A stretch of 64,000 nucleotides of DNA from Spirosoma luteum DSM 19990 (lineage in GTDB: Bacteria; Bacteroidota; Bacteroidia; Cytophagales; Spirosomataceae), in contig NZ_KB893260.1 of the NCBI RefSeq assembly GCF_000374065.1, forward strand, positions 1 through 64,000, written 5' to 3'. Both the position numbers and the translations under genes were made by a program. Below, in pieces: positions 1 through 7,681 of this stretch; the first letter of the stretch is position 1; every line of letters starts with the position of its first letter. The notes below the pieces were generated by a model. That model did not search any database. It saw only the letters and a list, made by a program, of their open reading frames with translations, and was not told the origin of the DNA.

Positions 1-4
1 TTTA

Positions 5-19
5 GAGCCTGTTTAAAAA
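5..19 (+). repeat. Left terminal inverted repeat of the IS
   Basis: GAGCCTGTTTAAAAA, the exact reverse complement of 892-906. The preceding TTA (2-4) matches the TTA following the right end. Confidence 0.85.
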
Positions 20-816
20 TGCTTGAGCATCCGGTTAATGTTGGATAAATAGACGAAGGACTCGTGAGAAGTTACGCCACACTCATAGTCTTTACTAAGC
101 CGCCGAGACCAATTCATCCAGGCAAAAGTTCGTTCCACCTTCCAGCGCATGGGCACCACCGCACCGGCGGCCCGGCTGGAAGCCGCCCAACTCACTCACT
201 TTCACCACTTCCAAGATGTAGCCCAGTGACGTTTTAACCCAACGGGCCAACTCCTTACCGTAGGCACTATCAGCCAGTATTTTACTCATCCGATCATACC
301 CCTGTCGGGCAAGCGCAGTCAGTACCAGACGAGCTGCTGGACTGTCATGTTGATTGGCGGCATGAACCACTACTACCAGAACCAGTCCCAGCGTATCGAC
401 GACGATGTGCCGTTTTCGTCCGTTCACCTTTTTATTTCCGTCGAATCCTTTCGGCACTACACCCCATTCACTACACTTAACACTCTGGGAATCAATCACA
501 CCAAGACTAGGTGATTTTTCCCGATTCGCATCCTTTCGCCTGCGTTCTACTAGCGATTTGTTGAGTCGTTCCCAGCCGGGCCGCCGGAGCGGTGCCATCA
601 TTGCGCCATCGCTTCGGCGCTCCGATTCCAGAAGTAATAGTAGCACAAGGGCCAGGGTGGCAGATCATTGGGCATCAGTCGCCACTGACAGCCGGTTTTG
701 GTCAAATACAGTAGCGCGTTAAGGATGGCACGCAGTGAATATTTGCGTTTACGCTTGTCAGCCAGGATTTCTTCAATAACTTGCCAGGCAGAATCAGTCA
801 GGTCTGTGGGGTACAT
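13..816 (-). pseudogene. IS5-family transposase, frameshifted twice
   Basis: DDE transposase of the IS5 family, read right to left. The first frame (816 to about 600) starts MYPTDLTDSAW and carries the usual N-terminal domain with the CQWRLMPNDLPPW stretch. The second frame (646 to 95) has the catalytic core, including VIDSQSVK and GRKRHIVVDTLG. The C-terminal signature [22 protein letters not shown] is in a third frame, ending at 13. The first change is of the -1 type and could be a normal orfA/orfB programmed shift. The second, near 160-170 between GFQPG and RWKVERT, goes the other way and splits the last catalytic region from the core, so I call the gene broken. A sequencing indel is an alternative. 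Confidence 0.8.
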
Positions 817-891
817 CTTTGCCGGGCCGCCGTTGCGGTCGGATTAACCCACAAGATAGGCTGATTCTACTTTTTTAAGCTTACATGCCCG

Positions 892-906
892 TTTTTAAAC
901 AGGCTC
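892..906 (-). repeat. Right terminal inverted repeat of the IS
   Basis: TTTTTAAACAGGCTC, exact reverse complement of 5-19, followed by TTA (907-909), the second copy of the putative target duplication. Confidence 0.85.
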
Positions 907-1059
907 TTAAAATTGACCAATCAACGGTACTTGTTGTGTTGAGGGTGCGGGTGATTCAGCAGGAACGTGCCAAAATCCACTACCTGCGCTATCCGAGAAG
1001 GTGAGCCGTAACCGATATTCGCCAGCGTATTCGGCTTTGGTGATGGCGAGCGTTCGCAT
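907..1059 (-). pseudogene. DUF2442-like protein remnant cut by the IS
   Basis: Reading leftwards from an ATG at 1057-1059 gives MRTLAITKAEYAGEYRLRLTFSD. In the neighbouring frame the protein continues as AQVVDFGTFLLNHPHPQHNKYR. Together these match the layout of DUF2442 proteins (a beta-rich start, then a VDF..FL motif, then NKYRDL..F). A frameshift lies near 985-995, a stop follows KYR at about 921, and the IS right end begins 15 bp further on, so the usual C-terminus is lost. Too short and broken for ordinary gene finding. Function of DUF2442 is not established; such genes often sit beside small toxin-antitoxin-like genes. The gene faces away from the VapBC-like pair. Confidence 0.6.
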
Positions 1060-1132
1060 AGGTCGGTTAGTTGAGATAGCACAAAATAGGCTATAAAATT
1101 GTTACCTTGTCCTTGAATAACACTAGGCCAGT

Positions 1133-1384
1133 ATGGAAGCGACATTTGTAGCGAGACCCAGCGAACTGAAAGAACAGCTTCTGGAAAAAATAGAGTACCT
1201 GTTTGATGGCGATGACCGTCCCGTAACCATCGTACTGAAACGGGACGATAAACCGCGCTACGACCCCCAGGAGGTGTTGAAGCGGATGGACGAAACCCGG
1301 AAAAAATACCCGCCAATGGAAATTTCGGCAGATATTGACATTAATAAGTTGATTGACGAAATTTATTGGGAGGGGAATCACTAA
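1133..1384 (+). CDS. Putative antitoxin of a VapBC-like pair
   Basis: An 83-residue charged protein whose last codons are followed immediately by the start of a PIN-domain gene (TAAATG at 1382-1387). The start METFV-like N-terminus, the central VTIVLKRDDKPRYDP and a C-terminal acidic helix (KLIDEIYWEG) fit small antitoxins that bind DNA with the N-terminal half and wrap the toxin with the C-terminal half. I do not recognise a specific AbrB, RHH or Phd signature, so the antitoxin role rests mainly on gene order and tight coupling. Upstream lies a divergent broken DUF2442-like gene and an insertion sequence. Confidence 0.6.
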   Translation: MEATFVARPSELKEQLLEKIEYLFDGDDRPVTIVLKRDDKPRYDPQEVLKRMDETRKKYPPMEISADIDINKLIDEIYWEGNH

Positions 1385-1789
1385 ATGATCTACTTCGACA
1401 CGGATGTGCTGGTGAATTACTGCGTTAAACAGCAAATCGTCAAGCATGAGCAAGCTATTCAACTTGTCGAACAGGCCATCAACGATGGTCTGTTTTTCAT
1501 ATCTGCCTTATCACTTAATGAACTAGCGTTCGTGCTAGTCAAGCTAAGGCTAAGCCGGGAAGAGATTACAAAACACCTGAATGACTTTTATCCACTGGGG
1601 GCAGCCGCTATTACATTGGAGCATGTACAGCGAGCCGCGCAGCTTGGTTACCAGGTCAGTTTTCATCATATGAGTGACTGCCTGCACACCGCCGTAGCCG
1701 AATCGTTTTGCACAGAACTATACACGTACAACCGGTCGGATTTTCAACTGATTACCCACCATACTACGCTGAAAATTACAATTCTATAA
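1385..1789 (+). CDS. PIN-domain ribonuclease toxin, VapC-like
   Basis: A 134-residue protein with the PIN-domain pattern: D5 in IYFDTDVLVNY, E46 in SLNELAFVL, D98 in MSDCLHTA and D119 in YNRSDF, which would form the acidic Mg-binding site of an RNase. VapC toxins cleave tRNA or rRNA and are held inactive by their antitoxin. The ATG touches the stop of the preceding small gene, indicating translational coupling. Length and motif spacing are normal and the gene is intact. It ends where the convergent cysteine desulfurase gene ends (1789/1790), with no room for a separate terminator. Target RNA cannot be deduced. Confidence 0.8.
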   Translation: MIYFDTDVLVNYCVKQQIVKHEQAIQLVEQAINDGLFFISALSLNELAFVLVKLRLSREEITKHLNDFYPLGAAAITLEHVQRAAQLGYQVSFHHMSDCLHTAVAESFCTELYTYNRSDFQLITHHTTLKITIL

Positions 1790-2954
1790 TCAACCCACCA
1801 ATGCTCGCAACTCCTCCACAGCACCCTTGATGGCGTCTGCCGTGGCATCTATATCTGCTTCGGTGTTGAAGCGGCCGAGGCTGAAACGTAGGCAGGAGAA
1901 GGCTTCGGTTTCGGTCAGGCCCATCGCCAGTAATACGTGCGAGGGGTCGATGCTGGCGGCTGTGCAGGCTGAGCCGTTTGATACGGCAATGCCTTCCAGC
2001 CCCATAATCAGCGCGTCGCTGTCGCAGTTTTCGAAATAGATATTGGTAGTGTTGTAAAGGCGATTATCTACATCACCGTTTACGCGCGTACCCGGAATAG
2101 TCAGTAACGCGGTTTCGAGTTTTTCCCGTAGAGATGCAACCGAACCGTCAGACCGACCTTGCGTTTCCTTTGCGTCAGCAATAGCCAGCCGACACAGTTC
2201 GGCGGCTTTGCCCATGCCCACAATGCCGGGCACGTTGAGAGTGCCACTGCGTAAACCGCGCTCATGGCCGCCACCGTGCAGCAGGGCTTCCAGTTTTACT
2301 TTTCCGGGTCGCCGTTGCCGCACGAACAGACCGCCAACGCCCTTGGGGCCGTAGAACTTATGGGCCGAAAAAGCTAACAAATCGACGCCAAGGGCATCGA
2401 CATCAATCGGCAATTTTCCCACGGCCTGTGTGGCATCGGTCATGAACAGCGCACCCGCTTCGTGGGCCAGTTTGGCTATTTCCTGAACCGGTTGAATGAC
2501 GCCCGTTTCATTGTTCACCAGCATGACCGATACCAGGATGGTATCGAATCGAATAGCCTCTTTTACGGCGTCCAAATTTAACAAACCGTCGGGCTGAACA
2601 GGTAAATACGTAACCTCGCAACCGTGTTTCTCCAGATAGTTGCACACATCCAGCACGGCTTTATGCTCGGTTTGTACCGTAATAATGTGGTTACCCCGAT
2701 GCTGGTAATTTTCGACAACGCCTTATCGCCAGGTTGATCGATTCAGTGGCACCGGACGTGAACACCAGTTCGTGGGTTTCGCAACCCAGTAAATCGGCTA
2801 CCTGCTGGCGGGCGGTTTTCACCGCTTCGTGCGCCGATACACCAAATGGGTGCGTACTGGCCGCGTTGGCGTAGGTATCCGTCAAAAACGGCATCATGGC
2901 TTCCAGCACCCGTGGGTTCAGCCGGGTAGTGGCGATATTGTCGAGGTAAATCAT
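1790..2954 (-). pseudogene. Cysteine desulfurase, NifS/IscS type, frameshifted
   Basis: PLP-dependent enzyme that takes sulfur from cysteine for Fe-S clusters and tRNA thiolation. The N-terminal part (2954-2691) reads [11 protein letters not shown] to [10 protein letters not shown]. The rest, in another frame, has TEHKAVLD, the PLP lysine in AHKFYGPKG and the persulfide cysteine in NGSACTA. Around 2721-2726 the coding strand reads ATAAGGC; restoring two A residues gives ATAAAAGGC and a continuous family-like sequence, [18 protein letters not shown]. So a single 2-bp loss explains the break. All catalytic residues survive in the separate frames. It may be a genuine recent mutation or an assembly error in an A run. 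The start overlaps the stop of a small upstream ORF by ATGA. Confidence 0.8.
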
Positions 2955-3150
2955 CCGGTAAAGATAGGGTCAAACCCGTTTTCTTCACACAGGGCGACCC
3001 GTTTGAAACGTAGTCTCATGGGTTTGGTAAGGGTATAAATCACTACCCGGCCGGTTAGGGCCCCTGGCTTTTTGGTCAGTTCACCAAGTCGGAATACCAG
3101 TAGCAGTTGGGTCAGTTCCGTGGGTTGCCAACGGGCTATCAGTCCCGGCA
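2951..3150 (-). CDS. Possible small ORF coupled to cysteine desulfurase
   Basis: An open frame on the minus strand whose TGA overlaps the ATG of the cysteine desulfurase (ATGA at 2951-2954), a classic coupling arrangement. From an ATG at 3148-3150 it would encode about 66 residues ending [13 protein letters not shown]. No family is recognised. The frame stays open further upstream across the divergent TrmN6 gene, where it is a shadow, so the true start is uncertain and the whole ORF could be chance. Confidence 0.3.
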
Positions 3151-3223
3151 TGGTAGTAAAAGCGATACGATACCCGAATACCCGCGGGCACAACGTATTT
3201 TTGTGCCCAAACCGGCTTGAAAC

Positions 3224-3922
3224 GTGTTCGCTTTCAAACAATTTACCATCCACCAGGACCGAACGGCCATGAAGGTCTGCACGGATGCCTGCGTACTGGG
3301 GGCCTGCGCCGATGTGGGTACGGGCGGGCGGGTGCTGGATATTGGTACGGGTACGGGCCTGCTGGCTCTGATGGCGGCTCAGCGCAATCCGACGGCTCTG
3401 GTCGATGCCGTTGAGGTGGATGACGCTGCCTTTGGTCAGGCGGTTGAAAATGTATCGGCCAGTGAGTTTGCGGAGCGGGTACGGGTGATTCATTCGCGGA
3501 TACAGGATTTTCAAACGCCCGTGTTGTATGACCGTATCATTGCCAATCCGCCATTTTACACCAAACACCTGCGCTCGCCTGATGCGGCCACCAACCGGGC
3601 GTTGCATACCGACGAATTGTCCCTCGATGACCTGATACAGGCGGTGGCGCGCCTGCTGAAACCGGATGGACAGTGGTGGGTCCTGTTGCCCTCTTATGAA
3701 ACCCGGGTGCTTACCAACCTGGCGCAGGAAACGGGCTTATTCCCATTCAGGCAGCTTGCTCTACAGCATACTGCCCAAAAGCCGGTTTTTCGGATTATAA
3801 CCGGGTTCTCGTTTCATCAGCACCCGCTACTAACGGATGAGCTGGCCGTTTATGAAACGGATAACAAAACGTATACGCTGGCATTTCGGACCCTGCTGCG
3901 TGATTTTTACCTGATTTTCTGA
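3224..3922 (+). CDS. trmN6: tRNA1(Val) adenine-37 N6-methyltransferase, TrmN6
   Basis: SAM-dependent methyltransferase that modifies A37 of tRNA1(Val). The protein (232 aa) begins FAFKQFTIHQDRTAMKVCTDACVLGA, a hallmark of the family. Motif I follows at LDIGTGTGLLAL, and the N6-adenine catalytic motif ANPPFYTK lies in the middle. A GTG at 3224 is the only start that fits, because an in-frame TGA sits at 3218-3220. The family often has a few more residues before the FKQF stretch, so a small upstream frameshift is possible but not needed. The gene stands divergent from the cysteine desulfurase and 52 bp before the glycosyltransferase gene. Confidence 0.88.
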   Translation: MFAFKQFTIHQDRTAMKVCTDACVLGACADVGTGGRVLDIGTGTGLLALMAAQRNPTALVDAVEVDDAAFGQAVENVSASEFAERVRVIHSRIQDFQTPVLYDRIIANPPFYTKHLRSPDAATNRALHTDELSLDDLIQAVARLLKPDGQWWVLLPSYETRVLTNLAQETGLFPFRQLALQHTAQKPVFRIITGFSFHQHPLLTDELAVYETDNKTYTLAFRTLLRDFYLIF

Positions 3923-3974
3923 AAACTCTGCGACCTTTGCGACAATCTTTTCGCTCTTTGCGTTTGAGAGTATT

Positions 3975-4970
3975 ATGTCTGACTTACTTCAACTGACCAT
4001 ACTGATTCCGCTTTATAACGAAGACGAGTCGCTGCCCGAACTGCACGACTGGCTGGTTCGGGTAATGACGGAGAATCAATACACCTACGAAATCCTGTTT
4101 GTCGACGACGGGAGTACGGATACTTCCTGGGACGTCATTGAGCAGCTGGCTCGCCGGAACCCGCACGTACGGGGTATTCGGTTTAACCGGAACTACGGCA
4201 AAACAGCCGCTTTACAGGCCGGTTTTCAGGCGGTGTGCGGTCAGGTAGTGATTACGATGGATGCCGATTTGCAGGACAGCCCCGACGAAATACCGGAACT
4301 TTACCGGATGGTTACCGAGGATAAATACGATCTCGTATCGGGCTGGAAACAAAAGCGCTACGATCCCATCACCAAAACGGTGCCGACTAAACTGTTCAAT
4401 GCGGTGTCGCGCTGGGTGTCAGGCGTGCCGCTGCATGATTTCAACTGCGGGCTGAAAGCCTACCGGCAAAAAGTGGTGAAAACCATTGCCCCGGCCCTGT
4501 ACGGCGATATGCACCGGAACCTGCCCATTGTGGCCAACTGGAACGGTTTTGGCCGCATCGGCGAGAAAGTCGTACAGCACCGCGCCCGCAAGTATGGCAC
4601 CACCAAATTCGGGCTGGAGCGATTCGTAAACGGCTTTCTGGACGTACTGGTCATTGGTTTCGTCCAAAAGTTTAGTAAGAGGCCCATGCACTTTTTCGGT
4701 ACTTTTGGCACGTTGTCGTTCTTTGTCGGCTCGGTACTGGCCATCTGGCTCATTGTGGAGAAGCTGATAAACATTGCGCAGGGCGTCAAATTCCGTAATG
4801 TGACCGACAACCCACTGTTTTTTTTCGGTCTGGTCGCCATCATTCTGGGCGTTCAATTATTTTTGGCGGGCTTTCTAGGCGAAATGCTCGTCCGGCAATC
4901 GCTGGGTAAATCCAGTGATACGCTCATTGCCGAACGGGTTGGTTTCCTGGAGAACCAACTACCGGTGTAA
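3975..4970 (+). CDS. Family 2 glycosyltransferase, polyprenyl-phosphate type, membrane bound
   Basis: Transfers a sugar from a nucleotide donor, probably onto a polyprenyl phosphate at the inner membrane. The GT-A fold is clear: LTILIPLYNEDESLPEL at the start, DDGSTD at residues 44-49, and the metal-binding MDADLQD at 95-101. After the catalytic domain there are two membrane segments, about residues 242-265 and 283-308, followed by LGEMLVRQS. This two-helix layout is that of DPM1/GtrB/ArnC-like enzymes, usually paired with a flippase or a glycosyl transferase that uses the lipid sugar. No such partner is adjacent. Sugar specificity cannot be read from the sequence. Confidence 0.85.
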   Translation: MSDLLQLTILIPLYNEDESLPELHDWLVRVMTENQYTYEILFVDDGSTDTSWDVIEQLARRNPHVRGIRFNRNYGKTAALQAGFQAVCGQVVITMDADLQDSPDEIPELYRMVTEDKYDLVSGWKQKRYDPITKTVPTKLFNAVSRWVSGVPLHDFNCGLKAYRQKVVKTIAPALYGDMHRNLPIVANWNGFGRIGEKVVQHRARKYGTTKFGLERFVNGFLDVLVIGFVQKFSKRPMHFFGTFGTLSFFVGSVLAIWLIVEKLINIAQGVKFRNVTDNPLFFFGLVAIILGVQLFLAGFLGEMLVRQSLGKSSDTLIAERVGFLENQLPV

Positions 4971-5044
4971 CCGGCCCGGAGCTACTAATCAGCAGAAAAA
5001 ATCGAATACAACTAATTTTCATAGTACCATCTAATAATCATTCA

Positions 5045-5647
5045 ATGAAGAGCAATTTTAAAGCGCATCCCTGGCACGGCATTTCAATTGGCGATATGGC
5101 TCCCAAACAGGTAACGGTTTTTATTGAAATCGTGCCAACCGATACGGTGAAATACGAAATCGACAAGACAACGGGCTACCTCAAAATTGACCGGCCCCAG
5201 CAGTATTCCAACGTGTTACCCGCGCTCTATGGTTTTATTCCCCAAACCTTCTGTGGCGACCAGATTGCCCGGCTGGCCACCGAAAAATCGGGACGCGTAG
5301 TGGAGATGGGTGACGGTGACCCGCTCGATATCTGCGTCCTGACCGAACGGGAAATTACCCACGGTGACCTGATCTTGCAGGCTATTCCCATCGGCGGCTT
5401 TCGCATGATTGACAAGGGCGAAGCCGACGATAAAATTATTGCCGTGCTGAAAGGAGATGCCATGTATGGGCAGTACACCGAACTGGCCCAGCTGCCCGAA
5501 GCAGTTGTGAAGCGCCTTCGGCATTACTTCCTGACGTACAAGAATCTGCCTGAAGAACCCGCCGTGATGGAACTGGCCAACGTGTACGGGCAGGCCGAAG
5601 CGTTCGAGGTCATTCAGGCATCCGTCAGCGACTATAAGCTGATGTAG
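5045..5647 (+). CDS. ppa: Inorganic pyrophosphatase, family I
   Basis: Hydrolyses pyrophosphate to phosphate in the cytoplasm and so pulls biosynthetic reactions forward. The 200-residue protein has the family I signature GDGDPLDICVL (residues 89-99, with metal ligands D90, D92 and D95) and KGEADDKIIAV (124-134) with another metal-binding aspartate pair. The N-terminal WHGISIG and FIEIVPTDTVKYE regions also fit. Length matches the bacterial hexameric enzyme or slightly longer. The gene has its own upstream gap of 74 bp and is followed by 180 bp of non-coding sequence, so it is probably monocistronic. Confidence 0.92.
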   Translation: MKSNFKAHPWHGISIGDMAPKQVTVFIEIVPTDTVKYEIDKTTGYLKIDRPQQYSNVLPALYGFIPQTFCGDQIARLATEKSGRVVEMGDGDPLDICVLTEREITHGDLILQAIPIGGFRMIDKGEADDKIIAVLKGDAMYGQYTELAQLPEAVVKRLRHYFLTYKNLPEEPAVMELANVYGQAEAFEVIQASVSDYKLM

Positions 5648-5828
5648 ATTAAGGGGCGAACGGGTGACAGGCCGATGTGGAATGCCGAATGGCTTCATTA
5701 TTTCATCCTCTTACTCTTTCCATTCGTCCGCCGTTTTCATACACTCAACACTTTTATAACCCGGCAATTTATGACCGGGTTATATTTGTAATAGCCTGTC
5801 ATCAAAGGCACTAATTACTGGTTTATTC

Positions 5829-7592
5829 ATGCGACAGTTTCTTAAGTATGTGCTGGCCACCATTGTTGGCCTGTTGTTGTTTTCATTTGTGAGTTTTTTA
5901 TTGCTGGTAGGCATTGGAGCCGCTTTTTCCTCGTCGGACAGTAAAAGTAACGTTAGTGCTAATTCCGTGCTGAAAATCGACCTGGACGAACCCGTGGAGG
6001 AGCGGAGCAGCGAAAATCCGTTCAGTGATATTGGTCCGTTCAGCCAGCAGGGCGACGCTTTAGGCTTAGTGGAGATAAAGCGGAGTTTGAAAGCCGCCAA
6101 AGACGACGATAATATCAAGGGTATCTACCTGAAAGTTGAAAGCCCGGTAGCGGGTTGGGCCTCACTCGAGGAAATTCGTAACGCCCTCATCGACTTCAAA
6201 CAATCCAAAAAGTTCGTATACGCCTACGCCGAGGGTATGACCGAAAAAGGCTATTACCTGGCCTCAATAGCCGATAAAATTTACCTCAATCCGGCGGGTG
6301 ATCTGGAATGGAACGGCCTCAACGCTGAACTCTCGTTCTTCAAGGGAACGCTCGATAAGCTGGAAATCAAGCCTGAAATCTTTAAGGTCGGTGACTTCAA
6401 AAGTGCGGTAGAGCCGTTTATTCGGGATGATATGAGCGAGCCAAACCGCCTGCAGGTAACCTCGTTCCTAAACTCGATAAACAACCATATGCTGGTGGGT
6501 ATCGCTCAGAGTCGCAACCTGCGGGTCGATTCGCTGAACCGCTACGCCGATAATCTAACCATTCAGAGGCCGGAAGATGCCCTGCGGACGAAAATGATTA
6601 CCAATGTGGGGTATGAGGATGAAGTCCAAAGCCTGATTCGGAAGGAGCTGAAACTGGACGAGAAGAAGAAAATCAATTACGTGTCCCTCAGCAAATACGA
6701 TAAATCGGAGAAGGATGATACGGAGGGTAGCGGGTCTAACCGCATTGCGGTTATCATCGCATCCGGCGATATTCACAGCGGAAAAAGTGAGGATAACAGC
6801 ATCGGTTCCGAAACCATTGCCGCCGAGATTCGGAAGGCGCGGCTGGACGACAAAGTGAAAGCCATTGTGCTGCGCGTCAACTCCGGCGGGGGCAGCGCCC
6901 TGGCCTCCGACGTGATGTATCGGGAAGTTGAACTGGCCAAAAAAACCAAGCCGGTCATTGGGTCTATGTCCGATTATGCCGCGTCGGGCGGGTATTACAT
7001 GCTCATGGGCTGTAATAAAATTGTGGCTCAGCCCAATACCATCACGGGGTCCATCGGGGTATTCGGCATGATGTTCAATACCCAGGATTTCTTTAAAGAC
7101 AAACTCGGCGTTACCTACGACCGCGTGAAAACGAACACCAACGCCGATTTTCCGACGGCCACGCATGAAATGACGCCGTTCCAGAAGCAGACGATACAAC
7201 GCGGTGTAGAGCGGGTTTACGCGCAGTTTACGGGTAAGGCGGCTGCTGGCCGTAAACTGCCGATAGACAGTCTGCGGGCCATTGCCGGAGGCCGGGTCTG
7301 GACGGGTAGCCAGGGGAAAGCCATTGGCCTGGTCGACCAGCTGGGCGGGTTGGATGAGGCCATCAAACTGGCTGCTCAGTCGGCCAAGCTGAAAGACGGG
7401 GATTACAAACTGAAATATCAACCGTTCAAGAAGCCTTTCTTCGAGCAGCTAATGAGTTCAATTTCCGGGGATGACGAAACCCGGATGCAGGCGCAACTGG
7501 GTGACCTGGCTCCCTATGTGAAGTACCTGAAAAAGCTAAAAACAATGGAAGGCATCCAGATGCGAATGCCCTTTGAACTGGATATCCGATAA
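5829..7592 (+). CDS. sppA: Signal peptide peptidase SppA, 67K type
   Basis: Membrane-anchored serine protease that degrades cleaved signal peptides, active site on the periplasmic side. One N-terminal membrane helix (about residues 8-33) is followed by two tandem ClpP-like domains, the long E. coli-type arrangement (587 aa). The catalytic lysine is K191 in GDFKSAVEPF and the nucleophile S386 in SDYAASGGYYM; in this family the Lys and Ser come from the two different halves. Both are present, so the enzyme should be active. A strong T-tailed hairpin follows directly after the stop, so transcription probably ends before the AraC-type gene. Confidence 0.92.
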   Translation: MRQFLKYVLATIVGLLLFSFVSFLLLVGIGAAFSSSDSKSNVSANSVLKIDLDEPVEERSSENPFSDIGPFSQQGDALGLVEIKRSLKAAKDDDNIKGIYLKVESPVAGWASLEEIRNALIDFKQSKKFVYAYAEGMTEKGYYLASIADKIYLNPAGDLEWNGLNAELSFFKGTLDKLEIKPEIFKVGDFKSAVEPFIRDDMSEPNRLQVTSFLNSINNHMLVGIAQSRNLRVDSLNRYADNLTIQRPEDALRTKMITNVGYEDEVQSLIRKELKLDEKKKINYVSLSKYDKSEKDDTEGSGSNRIAVIIASGDIHSGKSEDNSIGSETIAAEIRKARLDDKVKAIVLRVNSGGGSALASDVMYREVELAKKTKPVIGSMSDYAASGGYYMLMGCNKIVAQPNTITGSIGVFGMMFNTQDFFKDKLGVTYDRVKTNTNADFPTATHEMTPFQKQTIQRGVERVYAQFTGKAAAGRKLPIDSLRAIAGGRVWTGSQGKAIGLVDQLGGLDEAIKLAAQSAKLKDGDYKLKYQPFKKPFFEQLMSSISGDDETRMQAQLGDLAPYVKYLKKLKTMEGIQMRMPFELDIR

Positions 7593-7616
7593 GCTTTTGT
7601 TTGGTTTACGGCGTGC

Positions 7617-7655
7617 AGACCTATGCGTTTTATAAAACGTATAGGTCTTTTTTTT
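7617..7655 (+). terminator. Intrinsic terminator after sppA
   Basis: Perfect outer stem AGACCTAT (7617-7624) with ATAGGTCT (7641-7648), extended inward through GCGTTTTA/TAAAACGT, followed by a run of eight T. It lies 24 bp after the sppA stop and upstream of the chosen start of the AraC-type gene, which argues against starting that gene at 7601. Confidence 0.85.
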
Positions 7656-7681
7656 ACCTTGCATTACCCAATCTTGTATTG

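Larger units (their letters stand above)
5..906 (-). mobile_element. IS5-family insertion sequence, about 902 bp
   Basis: Seen: 15-bp perfect terminal inverted repeats (5-19 and 892-906), flanked on both sides by the trinucleotide TTA (2-4 and 907-909), which fits a 3-bp target duplication. Nearly the whole length is occupied by a transposase on the minus strand. A TNA-type 3-bp duplication and about 900 bp length match the IS1031-type branch of the IS5 family (family knowledge; branch assignment is inference). The element lies in the end of a DUF2442-like remnant. The transposase has an extra frameshift, so this copy is probably not autonomous. Confidence 0.85.

Noticed and set aside
6555-7421. 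288-codon minus-strand frame inside sppA
   Set aside because: Shadow of sppA, whose active-site lysine and serine are in the plus-strand frame.
7601-7681. Start of the AraC-type gene at 7601
   Set aside because: This stretch is the sppA terminator hairpin with its T tract; the ATG at 7682 gives the normal membrane-domain start.
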